This document shows, piece by piece, positions 6,850 through 15,172 of a stretch of DNA of 64,000 bases (its first letter is position 1; each line of letters begins with the position of its first letter). Source of the stretch: Algoriphagus sp. Lineage in GTDB: Bacteria; Bacteroidota; Bacteroidia; Cytophagales; Cyclobacteriaceae. The position numbers and the translations under genes were made by a program. The notes below the pieces were generated by a model. That model had not been told where the DNA came from, did no database searches, and saw only the letters and a program-made list of their open reading frames with translations. Location of the stretch: positions 117,431-181,430 of the forward strand of contig NZ_JAUXYL010000022.1 in assembly GCF_030694375.1 (NCBI RefSeq), given 5' to 3'.

Positions 6850-8685
6850 TTATCCTTTTGAGATTTCCATGCTTACGGTCTTGCCTTTGATCGTGTTGTT
6901 CTTCATCACTTTGATCACGTGCTCCGCATCTTTCTGAGGAACATCCACAAAGGAGAAGTTGTCAAAGATGTCGATGCCACCGATGCTTTTGCCCGGTACG
7001 CCGGTTTCACCTGCGATAGCACCTACGATATCATTTGGACGGATTCTGTCTTTGTTACCTAAGTTCAGAAACAGACGAGTCATATTCGCATCACGTGTTC
7101 TTTCTTCTCTTGGAGCAAATCTTCTTTCTCCGTCTCTCGGTGCGCTTTCTCTTGCTCCACCTTCTCTACGGTCACCGAATCTTTCTCTGCGCTCTCCACC
7201 TCTTTCGAAGCGACCCCCGCTTTCTCTTTCACCTCTTCCAAAACGATCAGAACCGCTTCTTTCTCCACGTCCGAAACGATCACCACCACGTCCGCCATCA
7301 CGACCTCCGTCTCTTGATCCTTCTCTTCTGCGATCTCCACCACCGTAGGTATCGATTCCGAAATCCTGCTCTTTCAATTCTTTCACGGTTTCACCCATGT
7401 TCATCTTGATCAAGCCCAATGCAATCTGTTCGATGGTCAAACCTTCAGCTAGCATCTGTCCGATAGTCGCTTCGAAAAGCTGATTATCTTCCTCAACTGC
7501 CAATACTCTATATACATCCTTCACCAATTGTGCTTTTTTCAGCTCAACTAGCTCCGTTACAGAAGGAGGAGTCATTTTATTGATGGTAGCCTTTGTGAAA
7601 CGCTCCAAATCTCTGAGTTTCATTGTTTCTCTTCGACCTGTGATAAACGTAATCGCGGTACCTGACTTACCGGCACGACCTGTACGGCCAATTCTGTGTA
7701 CGTAATATTCCTCGTCCAATGGAAGATCGTAATTGAATACTGCTTCTACATTGTCCACGTCAATACCACGGGCAGCCACGTCTGTTGCTACCAATACTGA
7801 GCAAAGTCCCTTACGGAATTTACCCATTACTTTATCGCGTTGTGCCTGTGAAAGGTCACCGTGAAGTGCTTCGGCCAAGATGCCTCTGGCACCCAAGCTT
7901 TCAGTCACCTCATCCGTCATTCGCTTGGTGTTACAGAACACTACGCTTAGTGCGTAATTGTTGATGTTCATCAAGCGAGTCATCAATTCCATTTTCAAAG
8001 AAGGCTTTACTTCATAGTAAACCTGCTCGATTTTAGAAACAGTCAGCTCGTTTTTAGCGACTTTGATGATTTCAGGATTAGTTTGGTATTTTCTTGTCAA
8101 ATCCAAGATTGGCTTAGCCATCGTTGCCGAGAAGAAGACGGTTTGTCTTTCCGCAGGCATTTCCGATAGGATCGCCTCGATGTCATCTCTGAAGCCCATG
8201 TCCAACATTTCGTCAGCCTCATCCAATACGATGATTCCGATGCTGTCAAGCTTTAGAGTTCCTCTGTTGATGTGGTCTTGCACACGTCCAGGAGTACCTA
8301 CTACGATCTGAACTCCTTTTCTGAGGACCCTGATTTGTCTATCAATAGATTCTCCACCGTATATCGCAACAGAATTGATGCCTCTATGATACTTGGATAA
8401 TTTTTGGATTTCTCCTTCTACCTGAACCGCGAGTTCGCGAGTAGGGCAAAGGATGATTGCCTGTGGCTTGTTCAATTCGGAATCGACAAGGTCGATGATT
8501 GGAATTGCAAAAGCAGCAGTTTTACCGGTTCCGGTTTGAGCCTGACCGATAAGATCGCGTCCTTCCAATACGAAAGGAATAGCCTGTAATTGAATTGGGG
8601 AAGGGGTTGTATAACCCATTTCTTCCACTGCCCGCAAGATTTCTACCGAAATCCCCAGGTCTGAGAATTGTGTTGTGATTTCCAT
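6850..8685 (-). CDS. DEAD-box RNA helicase with RGG-like tail
   Basis: This 611-residue ATP-dependent RNA helicase is of the DeaD/CsdA type, used in ribosome assembly and RNA turnover, often in the cold. Motifs in order are the Q motif (TTPSPIQLQAIP), AQTGTGKT (residues 49-56), PTRELAVQ, VGTPGRV, DEAD (155-158), SAT, then HGDLSQAQRDKVMGKFR, DVAARGIDV and HRIGRTGRAGKSG. Residues about 445-520 are low complexity, almost only Gly, Arg, Asp, Glu, Ser and Phe (RGG-like, repeated DRFGRGER), probably an RNA-contacting disordered linker. The last 75 residues form a DbpA-type RNA-binding domain (TRLFLNLGNKDRIRPNDIVG). A good promoter lies about 100 bp upstream, leaving a long leader typical of cold-regulated helicases. 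Confidence 0.95.
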   Translation of the reverse strand: MEITTQFSDLGISVEILRAVEEMGYTTPSPIQLQAIPFVLEGRDLIGQAQTGTGKTAAFAIPIIDLVDSELNKPQAIILCPTRELAVQVEGEIQKLSKYHRGINSVAIYGGESIDRQIRVLRKGVQIVVGTPGRVQDHINRGTLKLDSIGIIVLDEADEMLDMGFRDDIEAILSEMPAERQTVFFSATMAKPILDLTRKYQTNPEIIKVAKNELTVSKIEQVYYEVKPSLKMELMTRLMNINNYALSVVFCNTKRMTDEVTESLGARGILAEALHGDLSQAQRDKVMGKFRKGLCSVLVATDVAARGIDVDNVEAVFNYDLPLDEEYYVHRIGRTGRAGKSGTAITFITGRRETMKLRDLERFTKATINKMTPPSVTELVELKKAQLVKDVYRVLAVEEDNQLFEATIGQMLAEGLTIEQIALGLIKMNMGETVKELKEQDFGIDTYGGGDRRREGSRDGGRDGGRGGDRFGRGERSGSDRFGRGERESGGRFERGGERRERFGDRREGGARESAPRDGERRFAPREERTRDANMTRLFLNLGNKDRIRPNDIVGAIAGETGVPGKSIGGIDIFDNFSFVDVPQKDAEHVIKVMKNNTIKGKTVSMEISKG

Positions 8686-8787
8686 GAATGTTTTCCTTAC
8701 TTTTTCTTGCCATGTTATCCTAAATCCCAGACAAGCGACAGTAAGGAATCACGGCACGAAAAATAGACTTTGTCAAAATTGACGATG

Positions 8788-8818
8788 CAAAAGTAGGATC
8801 ATTAATCCGGAATTCCAA
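8788..8818 (-). promoter_or_regulatory. Bacteroidota-type promoter for the helicase gene
   Basis: On the minus strand a perfect TAnnTTTG box (TACTTTTG, bases 8795 to 8788) is preceded at about 20 bp by a TTG element (8818 to 8816). This fits the -33/-7 consensus of the Bacteroidota primary sigma factor. It predicts a leader of roughly 95 nt before the helicase start codon. Confidence 0.55.
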
Positions 8819-8941
8819 CCCTGTTCCAAAAGTTTTTAGAATATTCTTAATAATTGAAGTACTAAAAACGAAATAAATTTGGTTTCAATCGATTTCGGAA
8901 GTCAGTATGGTGGTTTTGTTCTGCCTAAAATAAAATTATCT

Positions 8942-9271
8942 CTAAGAAATTAAAGCAATAACTGCATCAACAACCTTTTTTCTCATCGATAAAGTGATCT
9001 GTCCAACTTTATAAAGAATAATTGATTGGTCTGCTGTAAAAAGTCTATTTGGCCGAATATTACTTGATTTGAATAATTCACCTTCAATTATTTCTGATTC
9101 CGGCAATTCTAAAGCCCAACTGTCCTTCGTGGTTTTTGATGTAATTTGACTTAGTGAATAATCTCCATTTTCTACGTAAGCAAGGACTAATGCAGGTCTT
9201 CGTTTGGAAGAGCTTAGGTCAGAAAACGGAAAGTTAACGGCAACTATATCGCCTTTTACAAATCTTTCCAT
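8942..9271 (-). CDS. PemK/MazF-family toxin
   Basis: The probable start is the ATG at 9271, giving 109 residues beginning MERFVKGDIVAVNFPFSDLS; an in-frame ATG nine codons upstream would add an implausible MVVPGGGTS leader. GDIVAVNFPFSDLSSSKRRPALVLA is the standard opening of PemK/MazF toxins, which are ribosome-dependent or free mRNA interferases. The conserved Arg-Pro pair and a later strand with SLSQITSK are present. The start lies inside the last codons of the upstream small gene (16-bp overlap), the usual antitoxin-toxin arrangement. The family is clear; cleavage activity and target sequence are unknown. Confidence 0.85.
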   Translation of the reverse strand: MERFVKGDIVAVNFPFSDLSSSKRRPALVLAYVENGDYSLSQITSKTTKDSWALELPESEIIEGELFKSSNIRPNRLFTADQSIILYKVGQITLSMRKKVVDAVIALIS

Positions 9272-9471
9272 GCTTGTTCCTCCTCCTGGGACAACCAATC
9301 TTTTAATAGCGATTCCTCTGAAAGCAAATAAGTTTCTGTAGGTTCATTTACCTCATGCTTTGAAAGTTCAGATTCTAAAAAAGAATGAATTTTTTTTTTG
9401 TCTTTTCTGGAGAGCTTTTTTAGAGATTCAAGCAAATCCTCATATGAAATATTTAATGCGAGAGTCTTCAT
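9256..9471 (-). CDS. Putative antitoxin of the PemK/MazF pair
   Basis: This 71-residue, strongly charged protein overlaps the toxin gene by 16 bp in a different frame, so the two are translated together. It opens with a short strand-like MKTLALNISYEDLLESLKKLSRKDKKKI and ends in an acidic, tryptophan-containing helix (LSEESLLKDWLSQEEEQAWKDL). Such an acidic C-terminal helix is what antitoxins usually insert into the MazF groove. I see no clear AbrB or RHH DNA-binding domain. The role is inferred from position, size and composition. Confidence 0.7.
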   Translation of the reverse strand: MKTLALNISYEDLLESLKKLSRKDKKKIHSFLESELSKHEVNEPTETYLLSEESLLKDWLSQEEEQAWKDL

Positions 9472-9558
9472 AAGGCTAATTTAAACTTATCCTTTTAAAA
9501 ATCTGATTTTTATGATTTCAATGAAAGATGAACGCTTGCAATCTTCCAATCTTCCAAT

Positions 9559-10350
9559 TTATAAAAACGACCGATCCATACTTGCCTCCTTAGCCATATT
9601 TTCCGCCAATTCCTTTCCCAAATACCGATCTATCAATCCGTGTCCTACATACAGGAGTGGGGTCAAAAGAATGGCAACCGTAAACTTGTAAAAATAATTA
9701 ATCAATCCCACGGCTATGATCTGACTGATGCTCCAATTGCCGAAAACATAAAATGCAATCCCCAGTACTACGAAGGAATCAAAAAACTGTGACACCAAAG
9801 TCGAACCTGTTGCCCGAAGCCAAATCATCTTAGGTCCCGTCACTGCCCGAAGCTTTTGAAAAACAAATACATCGATCAATTGCCCCAACAGGAATGCAGT
9901 TAAGGAGCCTATGATGATTCCCAAGCCCTGACGGAAAATGGTGTTAAACGCATAATTGATGTCAAATCCCTCTCCTGTTGGAGTTTGAGAATTGACATCT
10001 AACCAAAAGTCTGCCGGTACCAAAACAGTGACAATGCTGATCACCACGAAAACATAAGCAATTAATCCTGCTGTGATAAAACTGATTTTCCGAACTCCTT
10101 TTTTTCCAAAATATTCATTGATGATATCCGTAGTGATAAACACAACCGGCCAGATGACAGCACCTGCCGTAAGATTAAAATCCAGCACATGCTCCCCGAA
10201 AAAGGTCCAGTTTACAGGCTCGAAACCCAGGGTTTTTTCACCTGAAAAAATCTTTACTCCGATAATTTCTGCCAAAATCGCATTGGTGAGAAAAATCGAT
10301 CCGAGGATGATAAATAGGTTAGTCTTTCGACTTTGCTGCAATAAATTCAT
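9559..10350 (-). CDS. yhhQ: Queuosine precursor transporter (YhhQ/VUT family)
   Basis: This 263-residue inner-membrane protein has about six hydrophobic helices. It belongs to the YhhQ family (VUT or DUF165), which imports 7-cyano- or 7-aminomethyl-7-deazaguanine for queuosine in tRNA. Family signatures visible are NAILAEIIGVKIF near residue 23, PVVFITTDIINEYFGKKGVRK in the middle, and the C-terminal STLVSQFFDSFVVLGIAF and NYFYKFTVAILLTPLLY. The gene starts 3 bp after the rnz stop, so it is probably read from the STAS-rnz-yhhQ unit. The link between tRNA processing (rnz) and a tRNA-modification precursor importer makes sense but is inference. Confidence 0.9.
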   Translation of the reverse strand: MNLLQQSRKTNLFIILGSIFLTNAILAEIIGVKIFSGEKTLGFEPVNWTFFGEHVLDFNLTAGAVIWPVVFITTDIINEYFGKKGVRKISFITAGLIAYVFVVISIVTVLVPADFWLDVNSQTPTGEGFDINYAFNTIFRQGLGIIIGSLTAFLLGQLIDVFVFQKLRAVTGPKMIWLRATGSTLVSQFFDSFVVLGIAFYVFGNWSISQIIAVGLINYFYKFTVAILLTPLLYVGHGLIDRYLGKELAENMAKEASMDRSFL

Positions 10351-10353
10351 AAC

Positions 10354-11277
10354 TCAAGGCAAAATAGGGTATGTTATTCCTTCCTCACTCAACTCTGATT
10401 GGATAAATACGGTTTTTGCTTCATTTAGCATTTCTTCTAAATTAATATAGCGAGAGGAAAAATGACCTAAAAGCAATGTTTTTGCTTTTAGTAGATTTGC
10501 GATCTCCGCTGCCTGTTTTGCAGTACTGTGAAAGGTGACCTTGGCACGTTCTGCATCAAGCTCCATGAAAGTGGATTCATGGTAAAGCAAAGTTGGGCTG
10601 TCGATGTAGTTGGCGAGTTTTGGTTCAAAACAAGTGTCGGAACAGAAGGCATAACTTCGCAGGGGGGGAAGGGGATGGGTGTAATCTTTGAGCGAATAAA
10701 GATTCCCCTTTTCATCCAAAAAATCTTTTCCGGTTCTGAGATTTTGTATTGCTGCAAGAGGGATTTTTTTCTCCTGAAGCTTTTCTTTTAGGAGGTTCCG
10801 AAGCCCTTCTTTTTCCCGAATCAAAAAACCTGTTGTTGGTAGACGATGTGTCAACGGGAAACTGTGAACTGTAAATCTGGGATGGTCTAGTAGAAGATTT
10901 AACCCATCAGAATTGGTTTCAACAAAGTGGAGCGGATAGGAAAGTCTAGTATTACTCCAACGAAATTGGGTGGTGATAATTTCGTCCAAGCCTTTGGGCC
11001 CGAAGATGGTAAGTGCCTTGGTTCTCTTGGATAGGTTATAACTGGACAAAATACCCATCAAACCCAAGTAATGATCTCCGTGTAAATGGGAGATGAAAAT
11101 GTGTGAAATTTTGGAAGATTTTACTTTGAACTTCCGCATTTGAATCTGTGTGCCTTCGCCACAATCCAGCAATAAACACTCCTGCCCAAATCGTATGACT
11201 TGGGCAGTGTGATTTCTTCCATGTACTGGGATGGAAGAAGTGTTACCTAAAATGGTGACTTCAAATTCTGGGATCAA
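10354..11277 (-). CDS. rnz: Ribonuclease Z
   Basis: This 307-residue metallo-beta-lactamase-fold endonuclease removes 3' trailers from tRNA precursors. The N-terminal FEVTILGNTSSIPVHGRNHTAQV segment, the LLLDCGEGTQIQMRK loop and the SHLHGDHYLGLMGIL zinc motif (HxHxDH, about residue 61) are all standard for bacterial RNase Z. The AFCSDTCFEP region and HSTAKQAAEIA near residue 252 provide the further ligands, and LLGHFSSRY is close to the end. The start codon overlaps the stop of the STAS gene by four bases. The gene is complete. Confidence 0.95.
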   Translation of the reverse strand: MIPEFEVTILGNTSSIPVHGRNHTAQVIRFGQECLLLDCGEGTQIQMRKFKVKSSKISHIFISHLHGDHYLGLMGILSSYNLSKRTKALTIFGPKGLDEIITTQFRWSNTRLSYPLHFVETNSDGLNLLLDHPRFTVHSFPLTHRLPTTGFLIREKEGLRNLLKEKLQEKKIPLAAIQNLRTGKDFLDEKGNLYSLKDYTHPLPPLRSYAFCSDTCFEPKLANYIDSPTLLYHESTFMELDAERAKVTFHSTAKQAAEIANLLKAKTLLLGHFSSRYINLEEMLNEAKTVFIQSELSEEGITYPILP

Positions 11278-11651
11278 GCCTCTTCTTCGTCTTCTCCTCC
11301 CTCAATTTCATGCATGAAAATGGCCTCTCCGGCTTCCTCTAATGTATTGACCAAGTTAAGTTTCTTGTCCAGCATGGAGATTTTAAGAAGCTTCATTACG
11401 TGATCCTGAACGCCTGAAATAACGAAAATGCCACCATTTCTACCGAACTCTCGGTCTCCTACGAGCAATGCACTCAAACCGCTGGAATCCACATATTTCA
11501 CCTGACTCATATCCAATACAATATTGGTATGACCTTCAGCATGAATTGTCAGCAATTCTGATTTTAATTTTGGAGCCAGTAGCGAATCAATTTTTTCTTC
11601 CAATGGAGAAAGTACAACGTACTGCTCTTTTTTATCGATAGTATATTTCAT
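11274..11651 (-). CDS. STAS-domain anti-sigma factor antagonist
   Basis: This 125-residue cytoplasmic protein is a single STAS domain of the SpoIIAA/RsbV type. The segment IVLDMSQVKYVDSSGLSALLVGDREF (residues about 44-69) contains the conserved DSSG whose serine is normally phosphorylated by a partner kinase. The acidic tail (HEIEGGEDEEEA) is unusual and probably unstructured. No anti-sigma kinase or PP2C phosphatase gene is nearby, so its partners must be elsewhere. It is the first gene of a unit with rnz and yhhQ, overlapping rnz by four bases. Confidence 0.9.
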   Translation of the reverse strand: MKYTIDKKEQYVVLSPLEEKIDSLLAPKLKSELLTIHAEGHTNIVLDMSQVKYVDSSGLSALLVGDREFGRNGGIFVISGVQDHVMKLLKISMLDKKLNLVNTLEEAGEAIFMHEIEGGEDEEEA

Positions 11652-11776
11652 CTGTTTATAATTTGATTTTTATTGGTCTCATGGAATCTCATATCCTTAT
11701 GAAGATTCTTTTTAAAGCTTGCCACATGCCTGCCTATGGCAGATAGGCTTGTTTTTATAAGTTTTACACTTTGTAT

Positions 11777-12718
11777 TTATTGCCCCAAATGAGCCATAAT
11801 TGCTTTTTCTATTCTGGATTCGATGTTTTTTACGTCTGCTTTTACGAATTTTTCGCCGGTGATCTGTTCGAAAAGCTCAATATAACGATCCGAGATGCTT
11901 TCTACAATTTCGTCCGACATTTCCGGAACGCTTTGTCCCTCTTTTCCCTGAAATCCATTTGCGATCAGCCACTGTCGGACAAATTCCTTAGACAATTGCT
12001 TTTGTGGAATTCCGTTTTTCTGATTTTCAGCATAGCCTTCCGCATAGAAATATCTTGAGGAATCGGGTGTGTGAATTTCGTCAATTAAAAGGATATCTTC
12101 TCCAAATTTCCCAAACTCATATTTAGTGTCCACTAAGATCAGTCCTTTGGCTTGGGCCATCTCCTGACCGCGTTGGAACAGTGCACGGGTGTATTTTTCC
12201 AAAATTAGGTAATCAGCCTCGCTAACGATGCCTTTGGCCAGAATATCTTCTCTGGAAATATCCTCATCATGTCCTTCCGAGGCTTTTGTGGTTGGGGTGA
12301 TGATGGGTTCCGGAAATGGATCATTTTCGCGCAATCCCTCTGCCATCGCAACGCCACAAAGTATTCGCTTTCCTGCTTTATATTCTCTGGCGGCATGTCC
12401 GGCTAGATATCCTCTGATGACCATTTCCACTTTGAAAGGCTCGCAACGCTTGCCAATCGTGACACTTGGATCAGGAGTGGCAGTCACCCAATTTGGCACG
12501 ATGTCGGAAGTGGCTTTTAGGAATCCTGCCGCAATCTGATTCAGAACCTGACCCTTGAAAGGAATTGGTCTTGGAAGAACTACATCGAATGCAGAGATCC
12601 GGTCAGATGCCACTACAACCAATTCCTTATCGAAGATGTAGACATCCCGAACTTTTCCTTTGTAAAAACCTATTTGACCGGGGAAATTGAAATGGGTTTC
12701 CTTGATGGCGTTGCTCAT
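11777..12718 (-). CDS. purC: Phosphoribosylaminoimidazole-succinocarboxamide synthase
   Basis: This 313-residue SAICAR synthase joins aspartate to CAIR in purine biosynthesis, using ATP. The N-terminal [29 protein letters not shown] motif (residues about 20-48) binds nucleotide, [17 protein letters not shown] lies in the middle, and [13 protein letters not shown] and [14 protein letters not shown] are the conserved C-terminal catalytic segments. The length matches the eukaryote-like long PurC form common in Bacteroidota. A perfect TAnnTTTG-type -7 box (TATTTTTG, 12742 to 12735 on minus) lies 17 bp upstream, without a convincing -33 element. No other purine genes are adjacent. Confidence 0.95.
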   Translation of the reverse strand: MSNAIKETHFNFPGQIGFYKGKVRDVYIFDKELVVVASDRISAFDVVLPRPIPFKGQVLNQIAAGFLKATSDIVPNWVTATPDPSVTIGKRCEPFKVEMVIRGYLAGHAAREYKAGKRILCGVAMAEGLRENDPFPEPIITPTTKASEGHDEDISREDILAKGIVSEADYLILEKYTRALFQRGQEMAQAKGLILVDTKYEFGKFGEDILLIDEIHTPDSSRYFYAEGYAENQKNGIPQKQLSKEFVRQWLIANGFQGKEGQSVPEMSDEIVESISDRYIELFEQITGEKFVKADVKNIESRIEKAIMAHLGQ

Positions 12719-12776
12719 TTGAAAATCGTTTCGGCAAAAATAGAAAAATGGCTTTCCACCGCCTTAATCTTGGGTT

Positions 12777-13886
12777 TTATTTATTGATTTTATTTCCCTT
12801 TTCCCAAAGTTCAGTTTCGACCAACTGACCTGATTCGTCAAAAAGTGTCCGAATTCCATTGAGTCTTCCTTTCGTGTAGTTTCTGATTTCCAATAGACTG
12901 CCATTTTCTCTATAAATCTTTACTTCGCCTTCTTCAAGATCATTCAAGAATCGAACAGTAGAAAAAACGTTATCATTTGGATAGAAATTTTCTTCTAAAA
13001 TTTTATAACCCTGATTATTGTAAGTAGTCCTTTGTCTTACCACTCCATTGGGATGAAAATATAAGATGGGCTGAACAGGAATTCCTTTCTGGTAAACAGC
13101 CTTCATTCTGATCGTACCGTCCTGATAAAATTCCGTCATGGCACCTTCCGGTGAACCGTTTTTATAGGTACCCCTTCGCTCGGGCTTGCCATCAGCATAG
13201 TTTAATTCATAGGCACCGGTCAATTCGCCAAAGCGGAACTCACGGCTAGCTTTCACCTTTCCGTTGGGAAAGTATTGGACTTCCTTTCCATTGATCACCC
13301 CGCGTGCATAATTGGTACTGAATACCAATTGCCCGTTTTCATCAAATTCCTCATAGGGTCCATCAAATTGACCAGCTTGAAAATTGATTTTGGTTTTAGT
13401 TTTTCCATTGGGAAAAAATGATTCCGACAGTCCGTTCGGTTTATTGTTTCTAAAGGTTGTTTGGTCTCTGATTTTGCCGTCTTCATAATAGGAGGTGACC
13501 ATCCCCTCGAGTTGATTATTGACGAAGGTGGATTCCTGGCTTAGAATGCCCCCGGGAAAGTAGCTTAGCGCTTGTCCTTCCCTGAGGTTATTTTTAAAAT
13601 TAACAATCCGAAGTGTATCTCCTGTATCAGAATCAAGGTCATAAAAAGGACCGTTTCGCTGATCATTTTTGAGATTTCCGATGAGAATTAGCTTTCCGTT
13701 TGGGTCAAAAAGCCGGACTTGACCTTCTGCTTTTCCATTGATTTTGGTCAGAATCTCTTTGATGTGAAGCGACTCTTCATCATAATAAGTCCGTATTGTG
13801 TCCTGAGCAAAGCTGAATGAAAAGGGTCCTAAGATTAAAAGAATTATTGCAGGAAGAAAATGGGCTTTGCTTGCTATTCGTTTCAT
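12777..13886 (-). CDS. Exported YwqK-like MORN-variant repeat protein
   Basis: This 369-residue protein starts with a signal peptide (LPAIILLILGPFSFSFAQ, cleavage near residue 28) and then carries about twelve tandem copies of a roughly 23-residue MORN_2 motif of the type YFPNGKVKxxxxFxxGxxxGxxxxY. Databases often label such proteins as YwqK-type toxin-antitoxin antitoxins; I see no toxin and treat that as a naming artefact. Repeats of this kind form elongated beta structures in the periplasm or outer membrane. It reads on minus, ends 58 bp before purC, and may share transcription with it. Function unknown. Confidence 0.82.
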   Translation of the reverse strand: MKRIASKAHFLPAIILLILGPFSFSFAQDTIRTYYDEESLHIKEILTKINGKAEGQVRLFDPNGKLILIGNLKNDQRNGPFYDLDSDTGDTLRIVNFKNNLREGQALSYFPGGILSQESTFVNNQLEGMVTSYYEDGKIRDQTTFRNNKPNGLSESFFPNGKTKTKINFQAGQFDGPYEEFDENGQLVFSTNYARGVINGKEVQYFPNGKVKASREFRFGELTGAYELNYADGKPERRGTYKNGSPEGAMTEFYQDGTIRMKAVYQKGIPVQPILYFHPNGVVRQRTTYNNQGYKILEENFYPNDNVFSTVRFLNDLEEGEVKIYRENGSLLEIRNYTKGRLNGIRTLFDESGQLVETELWEKGNKINK

Positions 13887-14042
13887 ATTATAAGGATTCG
13901 AAAGGTTAAAGATCGGAATCCAATCTCAGGATTTATTACTTCTGGGGAAATTAACGGTGAAGGAATTCAATTTGACTATTTTTGAGCAAAATATCTATTC
14001 TAACAGAGAGAGGGAATGCTCTTTCAACCCAACCCTTTGATT

Positions 14043-15041
14043 ATGCGATTCTCACTTAGCTATTTACTGATTGCGTTTGCTTTTATTACCTCCTGCGGAG
14101 AAAAGGAAAAATCCTTCAAAACCTATGAAGGAGAAATATTTGGAACCTATTACCGAATTCAGCTGGCAGACCTAGGCAAGGACCTTCAGCCTGAGTTCGA
14201 TTCGGTTTTTGCTTTGATTAATAAAGCCTCAAATTCCTACGTTCAGGACTCGGAGATTTCAGATTTTAACCGAAGCGGTGAATTGCGCAATCCCTCATTT
14301 ACATTCAGAGATATGTTGGATTCTACGGCAAAGTACCATCGGATGTCGGAAGGATATTTTGAGCCGACACTTTATCCTTTGTTGAAATCATGGGGCTTTT
14401 CTTTCGAACAACGGGAGGCAATGGATTCGCTCAAAGTCAGCGCATTGATTAATGTGATTGGTTTCGAAAAGATGATTTTGGCGACTGACTCAGGTTATTT
14501 TTCAGCCAAAACTGGCGTGATGCTGGACATCACAGGTCTGGGTGAAGGCTATGCCATCGATAAGTTAGTTGAAGTGGTAGAGAAAAATCAGATTTCGGAT
14601 TACATGGTCGAAATCGGCGGCGAAATGAAAGCCAAAGGCCAAAATTCAAGAGGTACGACCTGGACCATCGGAATCGAAGATCCTGCCCAGGCCGAAATGG
14701 GCGTGACCAGTTCGATGCTGACCAAGGTAGAACTGGACAATCGATCGATCAGCAGTTCGGGGAATTACCGCAAGTTTTACATTGACGAAGCAGGAAACAG
14801 GAGACCACATATTCTCGATCCGAAAACCGGATTTCCGGTCAGTCATTCGATGGTTTCCGTGTCAGTACTGGCCCCTTCAGCCACGCAGGCAGATGCGCTA
14901 GCTACGGCATTTATGGCAATGGGCCCTGAAAAAGCTAAAGTTTTGGCAGAAAATCTTCCCGGTGTGGAAGCCATGTTTGTGATCGGTGGAAAGGAAAAGT
15001 TGGATATGGAGTTTACGAGTGGATTTCCTATTATGAAGTGA
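14043..15041 (+). CDS. apbE: FAD:protein FMN transferase (ApbE), lipoprotein
   Basis: I start at the ATG at 14043 (332 residues), because it puts a normal lipoprotein signal with lipobox FITSC at the N-terminus; an ATG nine codons earlier would add a non-signal leader. ApbE attaches FMN covalently to Thr/Ser of periplasm-facing flavoproteins such as RnfG or NqrB/C. Family motifs visible are GTYYRIQ, FNRSGEL, GEIGGEMKAKG-like VEIGGEMKAKGQN, the MLDITGLGEGYAID core near residue 162, and DPKTGFPV-SHSMVSVSVLAPSATQADALATAFM at the end. A TATTTTTG -7 box lies at 13977-13984. No Rnf or Nqr genes are in the window. Confidence 0.93.
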   Translation: MRFSLSYLLIAFAFITSCGEKEKSFKTYEGEIFGTYYRIQLADLGKDLQPEFDSVFALINKASNSYVQDSEISDFNRSGELRNPSFTFRDMLDSTAKYHRMSEGYFEPTLYPLLKSWGFSFEQREAMDSLKVSALINVIGFEKMILATDSGYFSAKTGVMLDITGLGEGYAIDKLVEVVEKNQISDYMVEIGGEMKAKGQNSRGTTWTIGIEDPAQAEMGVTSSMLTKVELDNRSISSSGNYRKFYIDEAGNRRPHILDPKTGFPVSHSMVSVSVLAPSATQADALATAFMAMGPEKAKVLAENLPGVEAMFVIGGKEKLDMEFTSGFPIMK

Positions 15042-15115
15042 TGTGTAGGTAGTCTCTAGAGCCAGTCGCAGTTTTCTGTGTCTAAACAGAAAACTTTGAA
15101 ACTCTGCTTAAACTC

Positions 15116-15151
15116 AAAAAGCCTTCATTTCTCTGAAAATGAAGGCTTTTT
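15116..15151. terminator. Bidirectional terminator between apbE and thiolase
   Basis: A 15-bp stem (arms 15116-15130 and 15137-15151, core AAGCCTTCATTT) with a 6-base loop has A-runs on the left and T-runs on the right, so it works for both convergent genes. A second perfect 10-bp hairpin just upstream (15070-15079 with 15086-15095) has no U-run. Confidence 0.85.
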
Positions 15152-15172
15152 TGAATCAGGGATATTGAATTA

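Noticed and set aside
7035..7409. Open frames on plus opposite the helicase tail
   Set aside because: They arise from the Gly-Arg rich codons of the RGG-like tail and give Pro/Ser/Leu- or Phe/His-rich nonsense.
11711..11760. CTGCCTATGGCAG hairpin near 11730 as a regulatory site
   Set aside because: It is a short common intergenic palindrome with no fixed relation to a start or stop codon.
12777..13886. A toxin-antitoxin annotation for the YwqK/MORN repeat protein
   Set aside because: No toxin gene is adjacent and the protein has a signal peptide, so an antitoxin role is not supported.
15070..15095. A 10-bp perfect hairpin as a second terminator of apbE
   Set aside because: It has no U-run and lies just before a much better terminator at 15116-15151.
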